Positions 28,429 through 38,674 of a DNA stretch of 64,000 nt are shown piece by piece. Where the stretch lies: NCBI GenBank assembly GCA_037039685.1, contig JAWNGF010000003.1:5244571-5308570 (forward strand). The letters are read 5' to 3'. Below the pieces are notes generated by a model. It had not been told where the DNA came from. It searched no databases and saw nothing but the letters and a program-made list of their open reading frames with translations. This DNA comes from Ceratobasidium sp. AG-K (taxonomy: Eukaryota; Basidiomycota; Agaricomycetes; Cantharellales; Ceratobasidiaceae). How positions within the stretch are numbered: position 1 is the first letter of the stretch; each line of letters opens with the position of its first letter. The translations under genes and the position numbers were made by a program.

Positions 28429-30457
28429 TGCAAAGAGCAAAAAAGATTTAAAGCACAGAGTGATGAGTGTGACTTGGAGTAGTTGCAAGTTTTGCAGATG
28501 GGTTCCCAGTCCTCAGCCTTTTGCCCTTTTATCTTTCCTTTGAAGTTTGCAGGCGCTGGTGCTTCAGGGTGTTGTTTAGGGGACTTGCATACTATTTCAT
28601 AAAGATGCCCAACATCCTCAGCCCATTGTTCCATGTCATCTTCCTCCCTGTACCCCTTCCATTGGATCCTATAGAATAATCCCTCCCTTGTCACTTTCCA
28701 ATCAACAATCTTTTCTACTTAATATTCTTTGCTTCCTTCTTCTGTCACAATTGGTGGAGGACGTGGTTGGTTCCAATTGAATTCCTTGTCCATCTTGTAC
28801 CAGCTCAGAAGATCAATATGAAATACAGGGTACTTTTTCATTGTTGGTGGTAGTTTGAGTTTGTATGCATGAGAGGAAATTTTCTTCTTCACTGGGAAGG
28901 GTCCAAACTTCTTGTTATGCAGCTTTTTGGACAGTCTGTTTGATTTGATGTCTGGTCCAAATAACCATACAAGATCTCCTTCCTTGTACTCCTCCTTGAT
29001 GTTTCCTTCCTTTATTTGATGTAGTTCCATAGCAGCAATAGCCTCTTTCCTAGCTTCTTCCCACCTTGTCATTACTGTGTTTGCTTTGGGAACTTCTGTC
29101 ACTACACTGGATACATTCCATAATGGTTCCTTTCCACAGACAAGTTCAAATGGGCTCCTTCCTGTTACTCTGTGCTTGTGCATGTTGTAACAGAATTTGG
29201 CAATAGGCAGTAATTCCACCCAATTGTCCTGATGGTGATTGATGAATGTGCACAGCCATGCTTCTAGCCATTGGTTAACTTGTTCTGTAATTCCTTCAGT
29301 TTGAGGGTGGTATGCAGTACTAAAAGCAGGTGAGACCCCAATTTTCTTGTAGATCACTTTCAGCAGTTTGCTGTTAAAAGTGCTTCCACAGTCCAATACA
29401 GTGCTTTTGGGAAATCCATGAAGTTTCCAGACGTTGCACAGGAATAGCTCTGCTAATTTGTTTGCCTTGTGCAATTCTCTGCATGGTATGAAATGTGCCA
29501 TCCTAGAGAACCTGTCCACCACAGCAAGAATGCTGTCCATTCCCTTTGATTTAGGAAGTTTTACAATGAAGTCATACGCTACATCCTCCCATGGCTCATT
29601 TGCAATCTGCAATGGTTTCAAAGGAGCTTGCGTTTTTGTACCTTTTGCCCTTTGACACTGTTCGCATGAATCTACGTATTTGTTGACACTTTGCTTCATT
29701 TCTGGCCAGTAGTAGCATCTCAAAACAAGTTCCAGGGTTCTTGCATGTCCTTGATGACCAGCAATTGGTGAGTCATGATGCAGCCACAATACTGTTAAAC
29801 AGCAATCCTTGTCTTCCAGAACTACAATCTTTCCTTTGTACCACAGTAGCCCTTTGCATAGTTCGTAATCCCTTACACTGGACAGAATACTCCTAGGTAG
29901 CAATTCTTTATTCTCACAGAGTTCCATTACTCCATGTAGACCTGGATCTTCTTGTTGCACTTTGATAATATCACTAATGATGTCTTCCTTGAATCCTCCT
30001 GCAAAACCTCGGAATTTCTTGTCAGCAATCATGACTTGTTCCGCTGATGGAATTTTGGCAAGGTCGGCCCTTCTAGACAGTAGGTCTGGTTTTTGCAAGA
30101 GGATTCCTGGCCGGTATACAATCACAAAGTTGTAAGAAGTGAGTATTTGGTGCCAGCGTGCGTGTCTCTGATTGAATGTTTTTGCTTCTTTCCAGAACTG
30201 GAGGTTTCTGTGGTCTGTGTGTATTGTGATTTCCAGCTTTGTCCCTTCCAGGTAAAGCCTCCAATGTGTGAGTGCTTTGATGATTGCCATAAGTTCCTTG
30301 TCATGAACATTGTAGTTCATTTGTGCTTGGTTGAAAGACTTAGAAAGGAAAGCAATAGGATGTAACCTCCTGTCTTCTCGCCTTTGAGAGAGTATTGCTC
30401 CCATTGCTACTCTGCTAGCATCAGTTTTGAGAAAGAATGGTCTTTCAGGGTTGGGTG
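28404..30457 (-). pseudogene. pol: pol of element E: RNase H, integrase, chromodomain
   Basis: The frame starts at the cut edge in RNase H (TDAS at about 30420, DKEL, HTDH). It continues through the integrase zinc motif (HHDSPIAGH, CEQCQ) and the core with Asp in AVVDRFSRM, an altered second motif LDCGS where SDRG is usual, and Glu in TEQVN. A TAA at 28719-28721 lies at the start of the chromodomain (28690-28560), where A has a Glu codon. The fragment lacks gag, protease and RT. Confidence 0.88.
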
Positions 30458-30912
30458 TTGCAAGCTCCTTCTTGGTGACAATGGAATAAACTGCAAGGGA
30501 GAGTGGACGGCACTAAGACCTAAGGGACCTCTTGAATTGCACCACACTTAAGTGGCTGTAGACTCTTAAGGGTAGGGGTGGTTCAAAGTGTCACTCAAAG
30601 GGGATGTTTGACAAGACAAAACAAGCTGGGGTTACCAGGCTTGTTGGTCCTCTATATATATTCACAAAGTGGCCAAGTCATACAATGCGCAGCCACATGA
30701 GTCAAGCAAGTCTACCAATCAGGAGTGTCCATGTGAGTCATGCTGTATGAACAGACATGACTCGTACAAAAGCACAGCTGCGTTACACAGTGTAACAGAA
30801 GGAGCCACAAGAAGGTGGCAACGCGGCAAACGGAAACAGAAACATGACACAAGGCAAAGTACAGGCAGGTGAGACAACAGGGGAGTCTGATGGAGAGAGC
30901 TGGCTCACGACA
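30458..30912 (-). repeat. 3' LTR of element F
   Basis: A 455-bp LTR in reverse orientation, from TGTTGCAAGC to CTCACGACA, followed by the inverted polypurine tract. The self-primer sequence AGCTTGTTTTGT is intact on the minus strand (about 30627). Confidence 0.9.
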
Positions 30913-30954
30913 TTACTCCCCCTTAAGAGTCCATCTAGGGGACCTGGATGGGCT

Positions 30955-31387
30955 TCACTGGATCTTGCAATCCTTGCTTTTGGCAAGCAAGTGCACTTCC
31001 AGCCCCTTGTCCTCCTTGATGGTCAAATCAATGGGGTTGAAGACAGTGTTACCTGGTTTGTCCAAGAACTTCTCCCACTCTTCCCATGTTTCCTCCCTTG
31101 TCCAATCAGCCTTGGACCAGTCCAAAACCCTCTTCTGGGCCTCCACAAACTCCTCATCCCACTGTCGTACATCTGGTTCTCCTTCTTTCCATGCTGACAC
31201 GTCTGCCTCCTCCCATTTCCACAAGTTTGGCAACCATGCAAACTTCTCCCTCTGGTATCTGCCCCTCTCCAACTTCCAGTCGCTCAGGTCCCTTTTGAAG
31301 TTGGCATCCCAGGTGTTGTTCCACTTGGGTTGGAGCATTGGCTGTCTTCTGTCATAACCTGGTACCCACTCACTCAAGTATGCCCCT
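30955..31387 (-). pseudogene. ORF3 of element F, C-terminal part
   Basis: This part encodes GAYLSEWVPGY through the Trp-rich C-terminus to the stop at 30955. It is separated from its N-terminal part (38331-38674) by element G. Apart from the insertion I see no stop or frameshift. Confidence 0.85.
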
Positions 31388-31802
31388 TGTCATGAGGTGA
31401 CTAAGCTCAGACATTTTATTCTGATTTTATATTCTTTTTTCCAAACACTTTCCTTTTTTGGTACAAATGTCCTTTGGTGCTCAACTTGTATCATGTGATG
31501 TATTTGTCTTTTCATTTGATATTGGTGCTGCTTCCAGAACTTCCAGAATATCAAGTCATACCTCTTATCTTGCTTATCATTGGTTGTACTTGGCTTTCTC
31601 ACACTGATAGATGATGACGTGGCACTGATCCCTCATGTATATAAACCCAAAGGTCAAGCCGGTTAACAACAAGGCTTGACCTCCTCTCCATCAGGACTTG
31701 CTCAATCCAATCCTCTTAACTATCTCTATTCCTTGGGTTCTAGGACTTATCAAAGTTGAACCCCTTAACCTTTTATACACCTAATTGACCCAAGTCAGGA
31801 CA
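31388..31802 (+). repeat. 5' LTR of element G
   Basis: A 415-bp LTR with TATATAAA at 31638-31645 and a self-primer AAGGCTTGACCT at 31671-31682, 33 nt after the start of the TATA box. An inverted repeat AGGTCAAGCC / GGCTTGACCT (31651-31660 and 31673-31682) surrounds the predicted start site. Confidence 0.93.
31671..31682 (+). promoter_or_regulatory. Predicted RNA start and self-primer of element G
   Basis: AAGGCTTGACCT is the exact reverse complement of 31805-31816. It has the same spacing to the TATA box as in element A, although the sequence is unrelated. Confidence 0.65.
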
Positions 31803-31804
31803 TT

Positions 31805-31816
31805 AGGTCAAGCCTT
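31805..31816 (+). other. Primer-binding site of element G (self-primed type)
   Basis: AGGTCAAGCCTT begins 2 nt (TT) after the LTR end and pairs 12 of 12 with 31671-31682. Confidence 0.7.
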
Positions 31817-33119
31817 TTAAGCATCAGCCTTAAGCTCCTGCTCTTCCACCAAGTAGATAGAATGTACACAGGAAAACGGGCATAGTACAACGGATGACAA
31901 GCTATACTTGATATAGACCAGTAGTCCCATGTTGCTATATGCCGTCAGTGAACCCAATCATTATCCTCTTTTGGGTCATAGCGGCTTTAGTCTGTTAAAT
32001 ACACCCTTACTCTGTCATACACTGTCATTATCATGCCCCGCCCAAGGCTGTTGATAACTGATAAGATCAGATAAGGAGTATATAAAGCAAAAGCTTAGTG
32101 TCTAGCACCCTTCACATCCAAATCAACATCTCAAGGAAGCCAGATCCTCTCAAGCTAACCTGGAAAGTGGTTGGAGCACCACCCAAGCTAACACTCACAC
32201 CCATCAAGAACCACATCAACTTGTTGTTTGCATCAGTACACACTAAAAAGGGATTCATTAGTAACTGACTAATTAACCTTAAAAGTGTTCCCCGCAATTT
32301 TTAGCCTCTGCAAAGCAGTCTTCAGAGTACAGGACTTCGTACTTGATCTAGACACCAAAGTTGACAAATTAAACAGTCGAATTGAGGTACTTGAAGAAGA
32401 TCAAGTCAAACAAGTGGAGGAGCTAAGGGTCAAGCATACAAGAAACAACAAAAACCACAACCAACTTGAAGCCAATTATCAAGCACTCCACTCAAGGCTT
32501 GAGTTCATTGAAACAAGCATTGATAACACAAACAAGCAACAAGCTGATCAAGATTGTGTCCAGAGCATAAACCTAGCTGACACCAACATTGAAGTCAAGC
32601 GCCTGCAAGAACAAACCTGTGTCCTGATTGAAAACTGTGATCAACTTATTAAAATCCAAGAAAAACATACTCAAAAGGTTGAAAACCTCATCAACAACAA
32701 CAAACGTCAGTGGTGCACCATCAAGACCCTCAAAGATAAAATCAAGAACAAATATTGTCATCTTGCAACAGAAGTGCATATTCCTATTAACCAGGATTAC
32801 TGCCTTCTAAATCACCTTAATACTATTGCACCCAACCCTTTCCAGTGGGACCAAGACCTTGACTCACACAGGAACAACATAGGGAACAGCTTAAACTAGA
32901 GTCCCTATCACTCTTTATTGAGGACGTTTGTTGTAACTATATATATGAACAGTACAACAAACTAGGAGTGATTAGTGTGTTGTTCTTGGAAGACAAAAAT
33001 CTTGAATTGGTGTTTTTGAGGAGTTTGCGCTTCATTAAAGATAGAAAGGTTCAAAGGAGGATTTGCAATATTTTGTGCAGTCTTGGATCCCAATAAATCT
33101 ACTTGTTCCCTGCTCCAAC
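31817..33119 (+). other. Long leader of element G with promoter-like site
   Basis: The 1.3 kb between PBS and gag is far longer than the 16 nt in element A. Three GATAA motifs (32052, 32060, 32070) stand directly before a TATATAAAG box at 32079-32087, followed by a coiled-coil frame (32273-32899). This looks like a promoter plus gene inside the leader, or a remnant of another insertion. Confidence 0.45.
32273..32899 (+). pseudogene. Coiled-coil frame without methionine in leader of element G
   Basis: The frame is open from 32273 to the stop at 32897-32899 (about 208 codons) and contains no ATG. The peptide is a nearly continuous coiled coil with heptads such as DKLNSRIEVLEEDQVKQVEE, and it ends with a non-coiled Asn/Pro-rich tail. 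A possible splice acceptor (TTTTTAG at about 32305) suggests it is an exon. It could be the N-terminal coiled-coil part of Gag, displaced by decay, or a captured host fragment. No function is assigned. Confidence 0.4.
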
Positions 33120-34472
33120 ATGTTGAGAGCCCCATCACCAAGTCAAGGGGGATTCACCCAAATTTTGGCAACATCCGGACCCAATGTAGTTGCACATGCA
33201 ATCAATGCTTTAATAGACAAAGTGCAAAAAATTAACCGTCACATCAATGCCTTGAATGGTATCACCTTGACCCTAGAACAGGGGATTGACAATAACATTG
33301 CAGACATCATCACGATTCAAAATCAAACTGCACAAATCACACCTCTTCACCAGTTAATGAATGCAGTATCTCAGTCACTTGCAAACCTGGGAGCAACACC
33401 CTCCACTACCGCATCAACAACTACTCTGGGATACAAACTCAAAATGCACCCCCCAGAAGAATTCTCTGGGGATATGGACAAATTTGACAAGTTTAAATCG
33501 CAATGCACCTTGTACATAAACCACACATCCCCACAAGCAACCACCAAGCAGAAAATTACCTACATCATGGGTTACTGCAGAGGACCTGCCTACATATGGA
33601 TGCAACTGGGAATCAATGCAGACACAGCACAAAGGGGAGCAACAAATTGGCTACATGACATGGATGAATTCTGGAATGAAATGCAAGCCAGGTTTGGTGA
33701 CATTCACAAGATTGATTGCTTCAGGCAACTATACAAGAAGCTGATCCAGAAGAACTTGGTCCAAGACTATCTACGAGACTTCATTACCTATTTGTTGGTA
33801 CTTGGGTACACTGACCGAGTACTTTGCAATGATTTCTACCACGGTCTCAAAGAGGAAATCAAGATGGCCATGGTGTCACAAAACTTTAAACCCCATGAAA
33901 CAACAAGAACCTTCAACCAGGTTTGCAAAAGGGCCTTGGAGATTGACTCCACAATGAATGCCATCAATGCACCCAAGAAAACCCAAAACCTGCAAACTAG
34001 CACTTCAAAACAAGCCACATCCAAGGCAGCTACCAGCAATGCAAACACCACACTAGGACAAAGGTTCAACATAAATGACTGCATCTTTATGTCAAAACCT
34101 ACAGGGGGAGTGCAATACAGCAAAATCTCAAGTATCACAAGAAACACCAAGGGTTGCCCAGTTCCACAAATTTCCTGGGACAATGGAACTAAGGGAAACA
34201 TCCCGTTTGGGGCAATTCAAAAGGACACAAGAACCACTACCTTCAATGCTCCTACACCCCAAACACCTAAATCACCCACTCCCATGAAAGACCCCAATGC
34301 AATGGATCTTGATGGCAAAGGAAAAGGACCAATGATTTGCTTCACCTGCGGCGGTAAGGGACATTCAGCAAGGGTCTGTCCCTCCAAGAACACAGCATCA
34401 GGTTTTGAAGCTCAGATTGAAGAAGTCTCTTCAGACATTGAGTTGGGAAAAGACATCACCAAGGCTTATTAA
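33120..34472 (+). CDS. gag: gag of element G
   Basis: The 450-residue open frame starts at ATG 33120 (MLRAPSPSQ). A short helical region at 30-90 is followed by a retrotransposon capsid domain (about 105-290), a variable linker, and a CCHC knuckle CFTCGGKGHSARVC near residue 405. No stop interrupts it. It ends at TAA 34470-34472, 19 nt after the heptamer GGGAAAA. It is shorter than the gag of A and lacks the large coiled coil. Confidence 0.9.
   Translation: MLRAPSPSQGGFTQILATSGPNVVAHAINALIDKVQKINRHINALNGITLTLEQGIDNNIADIITIQNQTAQITPLHQLMNAVSQSLANLGATPSTTASTTTLGYKLKMHPPEEFSGDMDKFDKFKSQCTLYINHTSPQATTKQKITYIMGYCRGPAYIWMQLGINADTAQRGATNWLHDMDEFWNEMQARFGDIHKIDCFRQLYKKLIQKNLVQDYLRDFITYLLVLGYTDRVLCNDFYHGLKEEIKMAMVSQNFKPHETTRTFNQVCKRALEIDSTMNAINAPKKTQNLQTSTSKQATSKAATSNANTTLGQRFNINDCIFMSKPTGGVQYSKISSITRNTKGCPVPQISWDNGTKGNIPFGAIQKDTRTTTFNAPTPQTPKSPTPMKDPNAMDLDGKGKGPMICFTCGGKGHSARVCPSKNTASGFEAQIEEVSSDIELGKDITKAY
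34445..34451 (+). promoter_or_regulatory. Predicted -1 frameshift site, gag to pol (element G)
   Basis: GGGAAAA in the register G-GGA-AAA. After a -1 slip the frame runs without a stop through the gag terminator into pol (ATG at 34508 is in that frame). The same heptamer as in element A lies in an otherwise diverged sequence. Confidence 0.65.
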
Positions 34473-34507
34473 GGAGCCAAGTACTTGGTGATATATTAGC
34501 TAGTAAT

Positions 34508-37500
34508 ATGGATGAACTTGAAATCATGTCAATATCAAATGAAAACCAATTATACATTGATTTCACCACTCATCCACTAGCTACAGCTCCTGATTCTAAG
34601 ACAGTCAACAAATCAAAGAAATTCTCTGGACAAGCACTCCTAGATTGCAGTGCAACATCCTGCTTCATTAACCCTTCCCTGGCAAAAGAAGCAAACCTTC
34701 CCCTTTTTCAACATGAAAAACCAAAGACTCTAAGAGTCATAGATGGGTGTGAAGTTTTGTCTGGAAAAGTCACCCACTACACTAGATTTCAACTTATCAT
34801 GGGAACACATTCCAGCAAAATAGAATGTCATGTTACAAACATTGGAAGACATCCTATTGTACTTGGAATGTCATGGCTCAAGAAACATAACCCACAAATT
34901 AATTGGAAAAATAGGACAATTGCATACACAAGCAAGTTCTGCTCAAAAAACTGCCTTGAGGTTTCACCTACACTCCAAATTGCAGCCAAAACTACATTAC
35001 TGGAAGATTACAAGGAGTTCACAGATGTATTCAATGAGTCCAGATTGGAAGAACTACCACCACACAGACCAACCAAGATTACACTCAACCTCCTGCCAGA
35101 GGCCAAACTAAAGCATGGCCCTATTTACAAAATGTCCCTGGCTGAAGACAAAGAAATGAAGAAAGTACTAGGAAACCTCATCCAAAGAGGTCACATCCAG
35201 ATTTCCCAATCTCCTTTGGCATTGCCAGTTCTATTTGTCAAGAAACCTCATCCCAAAGATCCAAACAACCCAGAGTTACGCTTTTGCGTTGACTTTAGAT
35301 ATGTGAATTCACTGTGCAAATTCAATGCAAGTGGAATACCTCTACTGGATCAATGGTTAAGGGCCCTGGAAGGGTTTGTCATTGGTACCACTCTGGACTT
35401 GGCACAAGGATTCCATCAAACCTGTATAGCGGCAGGACACAAATGGAAAACAGCCTTCAAAACTCAATACGGCATGTACAAGTGGAAAGTCATGCCCTCT
35501 GGCCTAAAAAATGCCCCATCTAGCTTCCAGTCCCTATTGAACTCTATATTTAGGGACATTATGGGGGTTTTTGTAATCATATACATTGATGACATTTTCA
35601 TCTTTTCCAAACAGCTCAAAGATCATCCAGGACACGTCAAAGAAGTACTGAAAAGACTGAGGGAACACAAGTTGATTGCAAAATTGAGTAAATGCAAGTT
35701 TCACCAAACCAAGCTGGACTGGGTAGGACTAGTCATTTCCAATAAAGGGATTGAAATGGATCAGGAAAAAGTTACAGTGGCTATGAATTGGAAAGCCCCC
35801 AAAAATGTTAAACAAGTTCAAGAGTTCCCAGGATTTGTCAATTTCTATTGAAGGTTCATTCAAGACTTTGCTGGAAAAGCTAGACCCCTATACAACCTAC
35901 TCAAAAAGGATCAAAAGTGGCAGTGGACAAACAAAGAACAAGATTCCATGAATGCACTAAAGGAAGCTCTTAAGGTGGCACCTGTAATGATGCAACCCAA
36001 TCAAAATAAAGAGTTCTTCCTCAAAACAGATGCATCAGGGTTTGCCACAGGAGCAGTCTTATCACAAAAAGATGAAGAAGGGAAATTGCACCCAGTAGCT
36101 TTCCTTTCTAAATCACTAAATCCAGCTGAACAAAACTACAACATTTTTGATAAAGAACTATTGGCAATAATTAGAGCCTTCAAGGAATGGCGGCACTTAC
36201 TTCAAGGCACGGAGAAAGCTGTTCAAGTCATAACAGATCACAAAAATTTGGAATACTTCTCCTCATCCAAACAACTGAACCAACACCAAATCTGTTGGAT
36301 GAACTTCCTGGTGGACTTCAACTTCCAGATCATGTACAGGCCAGGCAGCCAGAACAAAAAAGCAGACATTCTCTCAAGGTGATACAACCTGGAACCTTTG
36401 GGGGGGTAGAGAACCAAGTTTTCCTTAAACCAGACATTTTTATTTTGGCTATTACCCCTGACCAAGAAATCAACAACCTAATCAGAGAAGCAATCCTCAA
36501 AGACCCCAGATTAGACAAAGCTCATAATAAGCTAAGAAATGGCGAAATAGTCAAGGATTGGGAATACAAAGAAGGACTCCTAATGTTCAAAGGAAGGATC
36601 TTTGTCCCCAGGGATGAAACAGTCAGAAATCTGATATTAGAATTGCGCCATGACAATATTACAGCTGGACATCCTGGACAAGCAAGAACAGTGGAGTTGG
36701 TCTCAAGAACTTACTACTGGCCACCCATGAAGAAGTTTGTCAATTCCTATGTGTCACACTGTGAAACATGCATTTGAGTTAAACCATCAAACCAACTCCC
36801 CATGGGACAACTGCGCCCCTTACATATCCCTGAGAGACCTTGGGAAGAAATCTCCTACAACATGATTGTAGGACTCCCAGAGTCAGAAGGATATGACGCA
36901 ATCCTGACAGTTGTAGATTGGTTTTCCAAGATGGCACACTATCTCCCTTGCAAATCAACAGCCACAGCAGTAGACATAGCCAATATCTTTGTTGCAAACA
37001 TTTGGAAACTTCATGGCACCCCTAAAGCAACAGTCTCTGATAGAGGACCCACTTTCAACTCAAAGTTCATTAGGCATCTGTACAAACAGTTGAATGTAAA
37101 ACCCACCTTCAGCACAGCCTACCATCCAAGGACAGATGGACAGTCAGAACGGGCAAACCAAGTTGTTGAAATCTTTATCAGAGCCTTTGTCAACCATAGA
37201 CAAAACAACTGGGTGGCCTTGCTCCCTATGGCAGAATTTGCTTACAACAATGGAGTCCAAGCATCCACAGGCAAAACCCCCTTTCAGATCTGCCAAGGTT
37301 TCAACCCGAGAATGAACATCGGGGAAGAATCAGACTACACTGTCCCTGAAGCTGATGCCCATGCAGAATTCCTTTTGAAAGGATATGACAAAGTCAAAGC
37401 TGCTCTTATTCTGGCAAACCAGTCCTACAAACACTACTTTGATAAAGGAGCCAAAGAACCGGAAGAGATAAACCCTGGAGATAAAGTCTGGCTAAATCAT

Positions 37501-37905
37501 CAGAACATATCCACAGACAGACCTTTGGTAAAACTCTCCCACAAAGTTTTAGGCCCTTACAAAGTACTGGAAAAAGTAGGAACTCATGCTTTTAAACTGG
37601 AATTACCAAAACAAATGAAGATTCATCCTGTTTTCCATGTCATGTTGCTCAAAAAATTCCACCTTGATCCCCACGGTCGTGAACCCGCTCAACCACCCCC
37701 TATTGTCACACATGAAGGAGAAGAAGAATGGGAAGTCAAAGAGATCCTTAATTCCAAGAAAATTCATTGTAAACTTCACTATTATGTCAAGTGGAAAGGA
37801 TACTCTCATGCAGACAATTCTTGGCAATCAAAGGAAGATCTCAAGAATGCTCCTGAACTAGTTGATAAATTCCATAGGCTCCATCCCACCACGCCAGGCC
37901 CTTAG
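34508..37905 (+). pseudogene. pol: pol of element G, broken
   Basis: Order: protease-like region with LLDCSATSCF in place of DSGA; reverse transcriptase with YIDDIF (about 35583); RNase H with TDAS, DKEL and TDHKNL; integrase with HHCC-type motif (RHDNITAGH, CETC), Asp in TVVDWFSKM, Asp in VSDRG and Glu in SERAN; GPY (LGPYKV); and a chromodomain-like end (WEVKEILN...VKWKGYSHADNSW). Three TGA codons (35849-35851, 36380-36382, 36775-36777) replace arginines, and a frameshift in a run of G near 36405 follows the RNase H domain. The frame ends 10 nt before the 3' LTR, so there is no room for ORF3. Confidence 0.9.
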
Positions 37906-37915
37906 GAGGGCGTAA

Positions 37916-38330
37916 TGTCATGAGCTGACTAAGCTCAGACATTTTATTCTGATTTTATATTCTTTTTTCCAAACACTTTCCTTTTTTGGTACAAATGTCC
38001 TTTGGCACTCAACTTGTATCATGTGATGTATTTGTCTTTTCATTTGATATTGGTGCTGCTTCCAGAACTTCCAGAATGTCAAGTCATACCTCTTATCTTA
38101 CTTATCACTGGTTGTACTTGGCTTTCTCACACTGATAGATGATGATGTGGCACTGATCCCTCATGTATATAAACCCAGAGGTCAAGCCAGTTAACAACAA
38201 GGCTTGACCTCCTCTCCATTAGGACTTGCTCAATTAAATCCTCTTAACTATCTCTATTCCTTGGGTTCTAGGACTTATCAAAGTCAAACCCCTTAACCTT
38301 TTATACACCTAATTGACCCAAGTTGGGAAA
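37916..38330 (+). repeat. 3' LTR of element G
   Basis: A 415-bp LTR after the polypurine tract TTAGGAGGGCGTAA. It ends GGGAAA, where the 5' LTR ends GGACA. Confidence 0.9.
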
Positions 38331-38674
38331 GAGTATGCCCCTTCTTGCCCCCATTCAACAACTCCAAGCATATGGGTGGAGAGGAGGATGACCTCCAAGA
38401 CCTGGAACGCGGCACATCCTTGACAAGTGAAGATGTCCTTTTGTTGGAGTTGCATTTGTGTTGGCCATTTTTTCCTGACCCATTGGAACTCCCCCAGGTC
38501 TGAGTGGAGTACGTCATCTGATGCCCAGAACTGGGTTCTGCCTGCGTTTTGCTGCAATCTTTTGAAAATGTAGAGGGCAGCTCCGGCGTTGAGGATCCTT
38601 GCCATGGCAAATGCTGGTCCTTCGAGGATGCGGACAAGGTTGTTGGTGATGGTGGAGCGGGTAACAGCAGGCAT
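38331..38674 (-). pseudogene. ORF3 of element F, N-terminal part
   Basis: It starts at ATG 38674 (MPAVTRST) and encodes the N-terminal domain, the HSDLGEFQWV segment and CQGC (CRGC in most copies). It is cut by element G after GQEGAYS, and its continuation is at 30955-31387. Confidence 0.85.

Larger units (their letters stand above)
27157..30457 (-). mobile_element. Element E: 3' half of a chromovirus, minus strand
   Basis: The 3' LTR (27157-27623) is followed leftward-to-rightward by the polypurine tract, ORF3, chromodomain, integrase and RNase H. The body is cut at 30457 by the 3' LTR of element F, inside the start of RNase H. The remaining 5' half would lie beyond the window. The left flank is ATGAA (27152-27156). 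E is the oldest layer of the nested stack. Confidence 0.9.
31388..38330 (+). mobile_element. Element G: second Ty3/gypsy family, plus strand
   Basis: The LTRs are 415 bp each (31388-31802 and 37916-38330), start TGTCATGAG and are about 4 percent different by eye. The 3' LTR ends AA instead of CA. gag and pol with a C-terminal chromodomain-like end are present, and ORF3 is absent. The flanks carry an unusual direct repeat of 11-12 bp, AGTATGCCCCT, directly against both LTR ends (31376-31387 and 38331-38342). The other member of the family in this window has an ordinary 5-bp duplication. Confidence 0.93.
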
